Source of the DNA: Acinetobacter lwoffii
Lineage (GTDB): Bacteria > Pseudomonadota > Gammaproteobacteria > Pseudomonadales > Moraxellaceae
Direction of reading: 5' to 3'
Length of the DNA stretch: 32,296 bases
Assembly (NCBI RefSeq): GCF_002321025.1
Contig: NZ_DCLL01000048.1
Span: 1-32,296, forward strand
In this document: positions 1-7,672 of the stretch, in pieces
How positions within the stretch are numbered: position 1 is the stretch's first letter
Layout of the letters: every line of letters starts with the position of its first letter
Program-made: the position numbers and the translations under genes
Notes under the pieces: model-generated
What the model was told of the DNA's origin: nothing
Databases searched by the model: none
The model's input: the letters and a program-made list of their open reading frames with translations, nothing else

Positions 1-111
1 CTCACCCGTCCGCCGCTAGGTAATGTAGCAAGCTACATTTCCCCGCTCGACTTGCATGTGTTAAGCCTGCCGCCAGCGTTCAATCTGAGCCATGATCAAA
101 CTCTTCAGTTT
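1..111 (-). rRNA. rrs: 16S ribosomal RNA, 5' end only (runs off the window)
   Basis: The reverse complement of 94-111 reads AAACTGAAGAGTTTGATC, followed by ATGGCTCAG and GAACGCTGGCGGCAGGC, the universal 5' end of bacterial 16S rRNA. By alignment with the E. coli start (AAATTGAAGAG) the mature 5' end falls at about 111. About 111 nt are present, through the first variable region, whose tip helix here is TGTAGCTTGCTACA. The flanking GAGCGGGG and CCTAGCGGCGG resemble Acinetobacter 16S outside the A. baumannii complex as I recall it, so species assignment is tentative. The rest of the operon lies to the left of the window. Confidence 0.97.
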
Positions 112-314
112 AAAATCAGTAGTACCTTTAAAGGGTACCAATCTTGGCTCATCAATTTTCTGACAAATATTTCTCAAATAAACTTCGAGTAATTTCTACC
201 ATCAATCAATGAAAATAATTTCGATCGATCAACCAGTAAAAATCCACACAAGTTGTTCTTCATAATCTCTTAATGATCTTCTTGCTGATTCGTCACCAGC
301 AAGCTAGGTCGGCT

Positions 315-342
315 ATATTACTCTCTATCTCTAGAAAGTCAA
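315..342 (-). promoter_or_regulatory. Probable rRNA operon promoter
   Basis: On the minus strand there is TTGACT (337-342), a 16-nt spacer and TAATAT (315-320), a good sigma-70 pair. Transcription would start near 305-309 and give a leader of roughly 195 nt before the 16S 5' end. Within that leader the minus strand has GATCATTAA, which loosely resembles the boxA antitermination element (GCTCTTTAA). The boxA call is weak. 112-653 holds no gene other than this leader and the divergent mlaA promoter region. Confidence 0.6.
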
Positions 343-491
343 CCAGTAATTCAGATTATTTTTAATCTTATCAAATAAAACCCAACTCAACCATTTCATG
401 CTAAGTTACTGTTTTATCAGAAGTTTTAATCTTCATCACCGCCGATGGATGTGCATTCTACAGCATTTCAGAGCCCTTGCAACCCCCCTTT

Positions 492-520
492 TTGAGAAAA
501 TCATTTTGTATGTATATTTT
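492..520 (+). promoter_or_regulatory. Possible mlaA promoter
   Basis: TTGAGA at 492-497 is followed after 17 nt by TATTTT (515-520). The overlapping TATATT (513-518) would give a 15-nt spacer. The start would be about 130 nt upstream of the chosen mlaA ATG. The match is moderate in AT-rich DNA. Confidence 0.35.
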
Positions 521-653
521 TTAAGCTTTTCGTGTGTTTTCATTCATTTTTTATACAAATTTGCTTAAATGATGTCTATTCGTGAATATAACGTTTATTA
601 TTTTCATACTAATAAGTAGTGCTACTTACACAGAAAAGGCCTCAGGTTACCTT

Positions 654-1553
654 ATGCATCGTTCTATTTACTTATCTATATGCTTATTTTCTTTAGCTTC
701 AAGCGCACATGTTTTCGCTGAGGTGGCCACTGGTGTGGAAAATCTGGAAAACGAGCCTGCAAAAACGCCGCTTAGAACAAAGATATCAACCAAAGCTCAA
801 CAATTACAAACGCAACTGAAAGTTGATGCCAGTGCAGCACAGGCAGAAGAAGTTAAAGATCCTTTTCAGCCCTTAAATAGAAAGATCTATCAGTTTAATG
901 ATGCGATTGACCGCACCGTGGTACGTCCCATAGCTATACAATATGTGGAAAAGGTTCCTCAAGATGTTCGTGGCAGCTATACCCAGTTCCGCAGTAACCT
1001 GGGTGAACCTTGGAATGTGGTGAATCAGCTGATTCAAGGTCGTCCTGCCCGCGCTGCTAAATCCCTAGGTCGTTTTACCATTAATACCTTAACGACTTTA
1101 GGACTGGCTGATCCAGCACGTCGCCTTGGCTTGAGCCATGAAGAGGAAAAATTTGGAATTACTTTAGGGTATTATGGCGTGCCTTCTGGCCCTTATATCA
1201 TGCTGCCATTTTTAGGTCCAAGTTCTGTCCGTGGGGTGATCGGTACTGCTGTAGATAGTCAGGCTCGTCCACAAAAATACATTCTCGAAGATGAAGATGG
1301 ACTTTACTGGACAGATCAGTTTTGGCGTGCCATTGATACCCGTTCAGAAATACTGGACGTTGAAGGGGTGCTGACTGGTGATCGTTATGCGCAGATTCGC
1401 GATATTTATTTACAACGCACCAATTATGCAATTGCAGAAAAGAAAGGTACAGAACAAGATACGCTTTTCCTAGAAGATGATTTTGAAGATGAAAATTCTG
1501 ATGATGCACCTTCTATTGATAGCAACATTAAATCTTCAAACGAAGATCTTTAA
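654..1553 (+). CDS. mlaA: MlaA (VacJ) family outer-membrane lipid asymmetry protein
   Basis: MlaA removes mislocalised phospholipids from the outer leaflet of the outer membrane and hands them to the MlaC-MlaFEDB route. Family signatures seen are DPFQPLNRKIYQFND near the start of the mature domain, then NLGEPWNVVNQLIQG, LGRFTINTLTTLGL and FGITLGYYGVPSGPYIMLPFLGPSS. The frame is open from a GTG at 582. I chose the ATG at 654 because it puts a typical signal peptide (MHRSIYLSICLFSLASSAHVFA) at the N-terminus, giving 299 aa. That peptide ends in Ala-x-Ala and lacks a clear lipobox Cys, unlike E. coli MlaA, which is a lipoprotein. The C-terminus has an acidic tail (LEDDFEDENSDD). No other mla gene is nearby. 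A 10-bp hairpin follows at 1572-1601. Confidence 0.93.
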   Translation: MHRSIYLSICLFSLASSAHVFAEVATGVENLENEPAKTPLRTKISTKAQQLQTQLKVDASAAQAEEVKDPFQPLNRKIYQFNDAIDRTVVRPIAIQYVEKVPQDVRGSYTQFRSNLGEPWNVVNQLIQGRPARAAKSLGRFTINTLTTLGLADPARRLGLSHEEEKFGITLGYYGVPSGPYIMLPFLGPSSVRGVIGTAVDSQARPQKYILEDEDGLYWTDQFWRAIDTRSEILDVEGVLTGDRYAQIRDIYLQRTNYAIAEKKGTEQDTLFLEDDFEDENSDDAPSIDSNIKSSNEDL

Positions 1554-1571
1554 GTTTAAGCCTCATGTATG

Positions 1572-1601
1572 ATTGCTAGTGAAAATCTGTTCGCTAGCAA
1601 T
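1572..1601 (+). terminator. Hairpin after mlaA, possible terminator
   Basis: ATTGCTAGTG (1572-1581) pairs with CGCTAGCAAT (1592-1601) with one T-G wobble and a 10-nt loop. The following sequence (ACTTTGCTTATT) is only weakly T-rich, so termination strength is uncertain. Confidence 0.45.
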
Positions 1602-1656
1602 ACTTTGCTTATTATAGTACATCTTATAACCAATCTTGGGATTGAATCACTTTTTT

Positions 1657-2625
1657 ATGTATTTCATTCAACCGACTCGTGATATTCCTTACTTAGATCA
1701 AGTACTTGATGCACTTCCGCATGTTCAGATGATCTATCTGGATGATCATGAACTGTATGACTCTACGATTATTGCAATTGCAGATGTACATGATTATCTG
1801 AAATATAAGTGGAATCTGCCTACGATTGTACTGGCCTTAGAAAATGAAGGTACTGCTTTGGCTCAGGCCTGGGAACAAGGGGCTTTGGCTGGCTGGATCT
1901 GGAATAAACTTCCCGAGAATCCTGATCTGGCATTACAAAAAATTGACGCACAATATAAACGTAATCAGGATAGCCGCGACCTTCCTTCTGCGGCAGAATT
2001 ACAAAAAAGATTGTTACCAAATCCGATTGAATTGACCAATTACGAGGTCGAAACCTATTTCCAGCCTTCTGCCTATCTTTCAGGAGATTGGTATGATTAT
2101 TGGAAAATCAGCGACAAAGAAGTGATTTTCTATTTGGCCGATGTCTCTGGACATGGTGTCACCAGTAGTTTACTCACGTCCTGGATGGCAGCTTTCCATG
2201 GCCGCTCTAAAACACCGCGCGAGCTGATCAAAAAGCTGAACGGCATGCTGATGCAGGAAAATATTGAAAAGCACATCACCATGATTGCCGGGATTCTTAA
2301 TCTGGAAACCCATGTATTAAAATGGTCCAGCGCTGGACATTATCCTCCACCGATTATATTTGAACCCAATCAAGAACCTAAAATCCTCTCTTCCAGCAGT
2401 TTCCCTTTGGGCTTAACCGAAGATCTTGAAGTTGAGGAAAATGAATGGGTATTAAGTCGCAATGCGCGCTTTATTATCTGTTCGGATGGCGCACTGGAAC
2501 CTTTTGATGGTGGTTTAAATGAACAATTCTCGCAATTATTACACCATTTGCAGAATCAATCTTTTCAGGCTCCGGAACATGTGGCTGACGATATCGCCTT
2601 TTTAAGCTTTATCCGCGTAAATTAG
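1657..2625 (+). CDS. gigA: GigA-type PP2C/SpoIIE serine phosphatase
   Basis: The C-terminal two thirds is a PPM/SpoIIE phosphatase domain with its metal-binding motifs in order: GDWYDYW (about residue 142), DVSGHG (about 161), SAGHYPPP (about 224), SDGALEP (about 276) and a terminal DD (about 310). The first ~100 residues resemble a degenerate receiver-like domain (inference). The next gene encodes a STAS protein. This is the gigA-gigB arrangement known from A. baumannii, where GigA dephosphorylates GigB and the pair links stress resistance and virulence to the nitrogen phosphotransferase system. The frame extends to TTG codons at 1636 and 1642, but the ATG at 1657 is preferred (322 aa). None of these starts has a strong Shine-Dalgarno sequence. 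Confidence 0.88.
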   Translation: MYFIQPTRDIPYLDQVLDALPHVQMIYLDDHELYDSTIIAIADVHDYLKYKWNLPTIVLALENEGTALAQAWEQGALAGWIWNKLPENPDLALQKIDAQYKRNQDSRDLPSAAELQKRLLPNPIELTNYEVETYFQPSAYLSGDWYDYWKISDKEVIFYLADVSGHGVTSSLLTSWMAAFHGRSKTPRELIKKLNGMLMQENIEKHITMIAGILNLETHVLKWSSAGHYPPPIIFEPNQEPKILSSSSFPLGLTEDLEVEENEWVLSRNARFIICSDGALEPFDGGLNEQFSQLLHHLQNQSFQAPEHVADDIAFLSFIRVN

Positions 2626-2678
2626 CAGTATATTTACAGGCTTTATAAGCACTTAATTTGATTACTACTTTCAGCCAC

Positions 2679-2707
2679 TTGAGTATCAATACACCCTATG
2701 GGATAAT
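2679..2707 (+). promoter_or_regulatory. Probable promoter for gigB between gigA and gigB
   Basis: TTGAGT (2679-2684), a 17-nt spacer and GATAAT (2702-2707) lie 31 bases before the gigB ATG. This is one of the better sigma-70 pairs in the window. It suggests gigB and the amidase gene behind it can be transcribed without gigA. Confidence 0.55.
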
Positions 2708-2737
2708 TTAATATCCTTCTCTGCAAATGGCATTTAT

Positions 2738-3256
2738 ATGTCAACAGGTCATGTTGAATATGCAAGTCTGAATGGAACGCATATTTTTAAGCTTATCGGC
2801 GAAGTGCGTGCCCAATCTTGTATTAGTCTAGACAAATTACTGAACAAAATTGAACAGCAAGACAACGTAGTTGGCGCTATCGTTGATCTCACCGAAACCA
2901 GTTTCATTGACAGTACCGTACTGGGTGTTTTAGCGAAACTAGGACTCAAACTCAAGCAAGTACACAATATTCAGGCTGTCATGCTTTCTACCAATTCTGA
3001 CATTACCACTTTGGCCAACAGTATGGGATTGAGCCAAGTGTTTGTGATTCTGAATTATTGTGGTGATCCAAATGTCTGCACACGTGCGCTGATGGAAGAA
3101 CATGTCACGCATCAAAATATGCTGAATACGGTTCTGGATGCGCATAAAACCTTGATGAAACTGAATCAAAGCAATCAGAACATGTTTGAACCTTTAGTCA
3201 AACAGCTACAGAAAGAGCAAGACAATTTAGATAAAATTTCCGAGCAAAAGGTATAA
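2738..3256 (+). CDS. gigB: GigB-type STAS-domain anti-anti-sigma factor
   Basis: This 172-residue protein has an N-terminal STAS fold (about residues 1-110). The conserved phospho-acceptor region is SFIDSTVLGVLAKLG, with Ser59 and Thr60 following Asp58. Such proteins switch state by serine or threonine phosphorylation and are reset by a PP2C phosphatase, here most likely the upstream gigA product. In A. baumannii GigB is reported to interact with NPr of the nitrogen phosphotransferase system; transferring that to this strain is inference. The C-terminal ~60 residues are helical and charged, ending in EQQ-like and KEQDNLDKI stretches that may form a coiled coil. The Shine-Dalgarno sequence is weak. 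The amidase gene follows after 20 bp. Confidence 0.87.
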   Translation: MSTGHVEYASLNGTHIFKLIGEVRAQSCISLDKLLNKIEQQDNVVGAIVDLTETSFIDSTVLGVLAKLGLKLKQVHNIQAVMLSTNSDITTLANSMGLSQVFVILNYCGDPNVCTRALMEEHVTHQNMLNTVLDAHKTLMKLNQSNQNMFEPLVKQLQKEQDNLDKISEQKV

Positions 3257-3276
3257 CCATCTTATAAGAGGACCCT

Positions 3277-4104
3277 ATGACTTTACTTTCTGTTGTACAA
3301 ATGAATTCTCAAAATGAAATTGATGCCAATTTCGTGGAGATTGAATCTTTAATTCAACAAAGTAAGGCCAATGGTGCTGAACTGATTGTTTTCCCGGAAA
3401 ACTTTGTCTGTTTTGCAGCAGGTAAACAGCGTGAAACTGCTGCACAATTTGAAGTGATTCAGCAACGTCTAGAACAACTTGCCCATGAATATGACACCTG
3501 GATCGTTGCCGGTACATTACCCTGCCCTTATCGTCCGGATGGTTCAATCATTGAGGATGGCCGGGTGCGTACCGTTAGCCTGTGTATCAGTCCGGAACGG
3601 ACCGAAGCGCGTTATGACAAAATTCACCTGTTTGATGTGCAAGTCGGTGATGCTGTCGGTGGCTATCAGGAATCCAAATTCTTTGAACCCGGCACAGATG
3701 TTGTCGTAGCCAAAACACCTTTTGGTAATATTGGTTTAATGGTCTGTTATGACCTGCGTTTTCCGGAACTGGCGTTAAATCTACGAGCCAAAGGTGCAAA
3801 CCTCTTGACCGCACCTTCTGCTTTTACCTATACCACAGGTGAAATGCATTGGCAGCTTCTTCTGCAAACACGTGCTCTGGATAGCCAATGCTCGGTGCTT
3901 GGTGCAGCTCAACAAGGCTGGCATGGTGAAAAACGACAAACTTGGGGACATGCAGCCGCCACCAATAGTCGTGGACAACTTCTCAATATGATCCATGCAG
4001 AAGGTGCTCAGCTCATTACAGTCGAATTTGATTTAAATGAACAGCAAAAAGTGCGTGAATCCATGCCTTTAATGCAACACCGTAGACTTCTGCAACTTTC
4101 TTAA
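3277..4104 (+). CDS. Carbon-nitrogen hydrolase, Nit1/YbeM-like (probable deaminated-glutathione amidase)
   Basis: This is a 275-aa nitrilase-superfamily enzyme. The catalytic triad is visible as Glu41 (VFPENF), Lys115 (RYDKIHLFD) and Cys157 (VCYDLRFPE). The motif context and length match the Nit1/YbeM branch, which hydrolyses deaminated glutathione as metabolite repair. The substrate is an inference, since nitrilase-family members are easily misassigned. The ATG is preceded by AAGAGGA at good spacing and lies 20 bp after gigB, so the two are probably co-transcribed. Confidence 0.88.
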   Translation: MTLLSVVQMNSQNEIDANFVEIESLIQQSKANGAELIVFPENFVCFAAGKQRETAAQFEVIQQRLEQLAHEYDTWIVAGTLPCPYRPDGSIIEDGRVRTVSLCISPERTEARYDKIHLFDVQVGDAVGGYQESKFFEPGTDVVVAKTPFGNIGLMVCYDLRFPELALNLRAKGANLLTAPSAFTYTTGEMHWQLLLQTRALDSQCSVLGAAQQGWHGEKRQTWGHAAATNSRGQLLNMIHAEGAQLITVEFDLNEQQKVRESMPLMQHRRLLQLS

Positions 4105-4129
4105 ATCGTGTCATTTGCTTGCATAAAAT
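4101..4129 (+). promoter_or_regulatory. Candidate ohr promoter
   Basis: TAAAAT (4124-4129) lies 17 nt after TTAAAT (4101-4106). The -35 match is poor. If used, RNA would start near 4136, at the left arm of the inverted repeat that ends just before ohr. Confidence 0.3.
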
Positions 4130-4134
4130 AACAA

Positions 4135-4200
4135 AATCCCTGCTTATTCTTCCGGTGAAATCACTGAGCATAGAAGCTTCATGAAAAATAAACAGGGATT
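4135..4200 (+). promoter_or_regulatory. Inverted repeat covering the ohr ribosome binding site
   Basis: AATCCCTGCTTATTCTTC (from 4135) and its near complement ending at 4200 match over 17 bp with two mismatches, enclosing about 32 nt. The right arm contains the CAGGGAT Shine-Dalgarno region of ohr, whose ATG is at 4207. It could be an operator for a redox regulator or an mRNA hairpin hiding the ribosome binding site. Neither is shown. Confidence 0.45.
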
Positions 4201-4206
4201 CAACTC

Positions 4207-4632
4207 ATGTCATTAGAAAAAGCCGTCTATACCGCACATGCCAAAGCCACAGGGGGCCGTGATGGCCGCGCCATTTCTGACGATCAGATTCTGGACGTTC
4301 AATTGGCTGTACCCAAAGAAATGGGGGGCCCAGGCGGTGGAACCAATCCTGAACAGCTCTTTGCCGCAGGATATTCTGCCTGTTTCTTAGGTGCGATGAA
4401 ATTTGTCGCCAATCGCGACAAGCTTAATATCAGCAAGGATGCCTATATTGAAGGTGATGTTGGGATTGGTCCGATTCCTACCGGGTTCGGGATCGAAGTG
4501 ACCTTAAATATCCATCTTGAAGGCATGGATCAGGAAGAAGCAAAAAAACTGGTCGATGCTGCGCATATCGTCTGTCCATACTCGAATGCGACCCGTAATA
4601 ATATTGATGTGAACTTAAACGTAATTACTTAA
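4207..4632 (+). CDS. ohr: Organic hydroperoxide resistance protein Ohr
   Basis: This 141-residue OsmC/Ohr-family thiol peroxidase reduces organic and fatty-acid hydroperoxides in the cytoplasm, usually recycled through lipoylated proteins. The two active-site cysteines are Cys59 (GYSACFLGA) and Cys123 (HIVCPYSNATR). Arg18 in the GGRDGR loop is the expected catalytic arginine. Length is typical for Ohr. No MarR-type ohrR gene is adjacent, although ohr is often paired with one. The upstream gap holds an inverted repeat that overlaps the ribosome binding site, and a strong 13-bp hairpin follows the gene. Confidence 0.95.
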   Translation: MSLEKAVYTAHAKATGGRDGRAISDDQILDVQLAVPKEMGGPGGGTNPEQLFAAGYSACFLGAMKFVANRDKLNISKDAYIEGDVGIGPIPTGFGIEVTLNIHLEGMDQEEAKKLVDAAHIVCPYSNATRNNIDVNLNVIT

Positions 4633-4645
4633 TTTTTTATTTAAC

Positions 4646-4675
4646 AGCTATCCTGAAAAAAGTTTCAGGATAGCT
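4646..4675 (+). terminator. Strong hairpin after ohr
   Basis: AGCTATCCTGAAA (4646-4658) and TTTCAGGATAGCT (4663-4675) form a perfect 13-bp stem with a 4-nt AAAG loop. No T tract follows on the plus strand, so it may be a 3' stabilising hairpin or a factor-assisted terminator. Confidence 0.6.
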
Positions 4676-4770
4676 AGGCTTCAATTATAAATTTCAACTT
4701 TTAGTCACTTCACTTTCCCTCAACATCCAACTTCGTTTTCAAAATAGCAGCAAAAACTCAAGAACTTATA

Positions 4771-4789
4771 TATAATGATTCTTATTTAC
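4771..4789 (+). promoter_or_regulatory. Perfect -10 box overlapping a Fur-box-like sequence
   Basis: TATAATGATTCTTATTTAC matches 13 of 19 positions of the classical Fur consensus (GATAATGATAATCATTATC). Its first six bases form a consensus TATAAT -10. The -35 region is poor, as expected for a regulated promoter. It lies about 20 bases before the start of the small secreted protein gene. Iron control is inference only. Confidence 0.35.
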
Positions 4790-4808
4790 ATTTATTCGAT
4801 TTATATTG

Positions 4809-5201
4809 ATGTTGAAGCCTATTCTGTTAAGTTCTCTCTTACTCACTGTTGCTACTGCCTCTTTTGCAGATCTTTATCTCTCAGAAAAAATCCGTCCGAA
4901 AATAAAATCTCTGCTCAATACTGAAATTGAGCGCCTGCCCATTCCTGCAACACCCAACAATATGATTCTGCCTGAATTTGGTAAAGGGATTATTGGCTGG
5001 GGCGCTGGCCCCAAAGATGCTGAAGCCCGTTTCCAGACTATAAACAAAGTCGACGTTGAAAAAATAAAACAGCATGGTGTCACTTTAGCAATGGCGCAAG
5101 CCTGGCGGAACTTTTATGAAAATGAAACTCTGCGCAATCCGGGCAATCCGACTGCACCTTTTCGTGCACAACTCATGAAAAAAATCGTCAGTCTCTGGTA
5201 A
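4809..5201 (+). CDS. Small secreted/periplasmic protein of unknown function
   Basis: From the ATG at 4809 this encodes 130 residues. A signal peptide (MLKPILLSSLLLTVATASFA) has a clear Ala-x-Ala cleavage site. The mature part has PATPNNMILPEFGKGIIGWGAGPKDAEAR and a C-terminal block HGVTLAMAQAWRNFYENE...NPTAPFRAQLMKKI. It resembles small Acinetobacter exported proteins I recall as annotated DUF4951, but I am not certain. There is no recognisable catalytic motif and no cysteine. No Shine-Dalgarno sequence is evident. A TTG at 4806 immediately precedes the ATG in frame. The gene stands alone and converges on gspE. Confidence 0.75.
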   Translation: MLKPILLSSLLLTVATASFADLYLSEKIRPKIKSLLNTEIERLPIPATPNNMILPEFGKGIIGWGAGPKDAEARFQTINKVDVEKIKQHGVTLAMAQAWRNFYENETLRNPGNPTAPFRAQLMKKIVSLW

Positions 5202-5251
5202 ATATCCAAAAGTCCTGACGATCATTATGATAAAGCGAGCAGATTAAAAAA

Positions 5252-6739
5252 TTATTCTACTGCTTCGTTGGTTACTCGCAATACTTCTTCAATCGTGGTT
5301 TTTCCAGCCAATACTTTACGCAGACCATCATCACGAATGGAACCTGACTGCTGACGTACATAGCTTTCGATTTCATATTCAGCCGCATTGCCATGAATCA
5401 AACGGCGCATATGATCATCGACTGGGACAATTTCATAAATTGCAGTACGGCCACTAAAGCCAGTATTGCCACAACGTTCACAGCCTTGAGGTTGCGGTAA
5501 TCTTAAATCTTGGGGATGCTCAATATTGCCAAATAGATTCTTCTCGAAAGCATCTGCCTCATGCCAGGTCGCGCAATGTGGACACAAGGTACGCACCAGA
5601 CGTTGGGCAATTACCCCGATTAAAGAACTGGACAGCAGAAATGGTTCAATTCCCATATCTTTCAGGCGCGTAACCGCACCAATCGCGGTATTGGTGTGTA
5701 AGGTGGATAACACCAGATGTCCTGTCAGGGATGCCTGCACCGCAATTTCTGCGGTTTCCAGATCACGAATCTCACCAACCATGACCACATCCGGGTCCTG
5801 ACGCAACATGGCTTTTAACGCACGGGCAAAAGTCATATCCACTTTGGTATTGACCTGCGTTTGTCCAATGCCTTCCAGTTGATATTCAATCGGATCTTCA
5901 GCCGTGAGGATGTTTTTAGAACCGTCATTCAGGTCAGAAAGTGCCGCATATAAGGTGGTGGTTTTACCCGAACCGGTCGGGCCAGTCACCAGAATAATCC
6001 CGTGCGGGCGATGCACTAAGGTCTTGAGTCGACCATAGTCATTATTCACCAAGCCCAAATGGGTCATGTTCAAACGGCCGGCCTGCTTGTCCAGCAAACG
6101 CATCACCACCCGCTCCCCATAAGAAGATGGCAAGGTGGATACACGGACATCGACTTCACGTCCGGCCAAGCGTAATGAAATACGGCCATCTTGAGGAATA
6201 CGCTTTTCGGCAATATCCAGTTTGGCCATGACTTTAATCCGTGAAACCAGAAGCGGTGCCAGTTCACGACGTGGCTGGACAATTTCGCGTAACTGGCCAT
6301 CGACCCGTAAACGCACCGACAGTTTTTTCTCAAAAGATTCAATATGAATATCGGAAGCCCCGACACGAATCGCCTCTGAGAGCAATGCATTGATCAGCCG
6401 CACAATCGGCGCATCATCTTCCTGATCCATCAGGTCTTCAGCTTCAGGTACGGAATCAGCCAGGCTGAGTAAATCCGGATGATCTTCCAGACCGGCAGCG
6501 ACCTGTTGCGATTCGCCGCTATCGCCGGCAAAACTGGAACTGAGTAACTGGTTAAATTCCTGTTCGCTACAGAGTTGAAAATGAGCCGGATAACCGAGCA
6601 GACGGCGAGCTTCCTGCAATGCAAGCATCGAGGTATTGTCACGACGCAGAATAAAGGCCTGATCTCCCTCATAACGCAACAGCACACCATGGCGCTTGGC
6701 GAAGCTATATGGGATTTGTAATTGTTTAAGTACTTGCAT
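5252..6739 (-). CDS. gspE: Type II secretion system ATPase GspE
   Basis: This 495-residue GspE/PilB-family ATPase powers assembly of the type II secretion pseudopilus from the cytoplasmic face of the inner membrane. Seen in order: an N-terminal GspE domain, the conserved SDIHIE (Asp box start), Walker A GPTGSGKTTT (about residue 255), LRQDPDVVMVGEIRDLETAEIAV (Walker B), and STLHTNTA (His box). A four-cysteine zinc site is split as CPHC and CERC. The GRTAIYEI segment follows. PilB is excluded as a better match by the shorter N-terminus. No other gsp gene is adjacent, in keeping with the scattered gsp loci of Acinetobacter. A TATAAT lies only 5 bp upstream of the ATG and there is no Shine-Dalgarno sequence. 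Confidence 0.93.
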   Translation of the reverse strand: MQVLKQLQIPYSFAKRHGVLLRYEGDQAFILRRDNTSMLALQEARRLLGYPAHFQLCSEQEFNQLLSSSFAGDSGESQQVAAGLEDHPDLLSLADSVPEAEDLMDQEDDAPIVRLINALLSEAIRVGASDIHIESFEKKLSVRLRVDGQLREIVQPRRELAPLLVSRIKVMAKLDIAEKRIPQDGRISLRLAGREVDVRVSTLPSSYGERVVMRLLDKQAGRLNMTHLGLVNNDYGRLKTLVHRPHGIILVTGPTGSGKTTTLYAALSDLNDGSKNILTAEDPIEYQLEGIGQTQVNTKVDMTFARALKAMLRQDPDVVMVGEIRDLETAEIAVQASLTGHLVLSTLHTNTAIGAVTRLKDMGIEPFLLSSSLIGVIAQRLVRTLCPHCATWHEADAFEKNLFGNIEHPQDLRLPQPQGCERCGNTGFSGRTAIYEIVPVDDHMRRLIHGNAAEYEIESYVRQQSGSIRDDGLRKVLAGKTTIEEVLRVTNEAVE

Positions 6740-6841
6740 CGCGGATTATAATAATGATGAAAAAATTTAAATTGAGTGTACTCTAAGCATATGACAGCGT
6801 GAAGTATGTTTTCAAAGATTTAGCAAGAAAGGGTGCCAAGA

Positions 6842-7663
6842 TTGCCGCGAGATAAAGATGAATTAATCCCGAATACAGCGAAAATGCGCTGGTGGGGAGA
6901 ACAGAATTTTGAAATAAATCAGTCTAAAGCCTGGCAGTTTGGCTCCTTGCTGTTTCGGCTGACCCGAGGGATTCAGGAATGGCGACTGGAATATTTCCGC
7001 CCTTCTGTGCAATACGATTATGAACAGCAATGGCATCAGATTGATGATCCGAATTTTGCCTTTCCCCCACCTGTGAAAATTGAACGCTATATGTTCAAAT
7101 CCACGCAAAACAAATTGCAACTGATGCCACGCCTTGCAGACCGTTCTGTGGTGATTAAACCAGTCGATCCGATTTATATTCCTGCCGGACAGCGCGGTAC
7201 GCTTTATATCAGCACGCCCTTATGGATTGCCGGTTTTGTCGAGGGGCAGCGCGAACCGATTTTCGATTTGCCGGTAATCTTGCCAAAAGACACTTGGTTT
7301 GGACCCAATCACCGTTCGGGGGAAATCTGTTATGCCACCGCAGTCGATGGCAGAACCGAACTGAAACAGTTACATCCGCGAGCCTTTCGTGCAGTCACGC
7401 CGATTGAGTTTCACAATACCAGTAACCAGCAATTGCGCTTTGACCGAATGAATGTGCCAGTGCCTGCCCTGCCGCTTTTTTACAGTGAAAGTACCGGCCG
7501 CTTATGGACCTCACAAATCCGCGTTTTGCATGAAAGTTCGGATCGTCCACCACGGATTCGGGTCGAAAACCGCACACCACCAAATGCTGGTGAAGTGGCC
7601 TATCTGCATCCACCGCGCGATCCGGCAGGTGCGTTATTTAATATGTTTGATTCATTTTTCTAA
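6842..7663 (+). CDS. DUF432-like protein of unknown function, partner of MscS gene
   Basis: This is a soluble protein of about 273 residues with no signal peptide or membrane segment. It is rich in aromatic residues and beta-strand-like stretches (RYMFKSTQNKLQLMPRLADRSVVIKP, YIPAGQRGTLYISTPLWIAGF). The composition and the position immediately before an mscS gene fit the DUF432 family as I recall it; the family call is not certain. The open frame starts with GTG at 6833, but the AGAAAGG ribosome binding site (6826-6832) touches that codon. It is correctly spaced for the TTG at 6842, which I prefer. The downstream channel gene begins 10 bp after the stop, with its ribosome binding site overlapping the stop codon, so translation is probably coupled. 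Confidence 0.75.
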   Translation: MPRDKDELIPNTAKMRWWGEQNFEINQSKAWQFGSLLFRLTRGIQEWRLEYFRPSVQYDYEQQWHQIDDPNFAFPPPVKIERYMFKSTQNKLQLMPRLADRSVVIKPVDPIYIPAGQRGTLYISTPLWIAGFVEGQREPIFDLPVILPKDTWFGPNHRSGEICYATAVDGRTELKQLHPRAFRAVTPIEFHNTSNQQLRFDRMNVPVPALPLFYSESTGRLWTSQIRVLHESSDRPPRIRVENRTPPNAGEVAYLHPPRDPAGALFNMFDSFF

Positions 7664-7672
7664 GGGCGTCTG

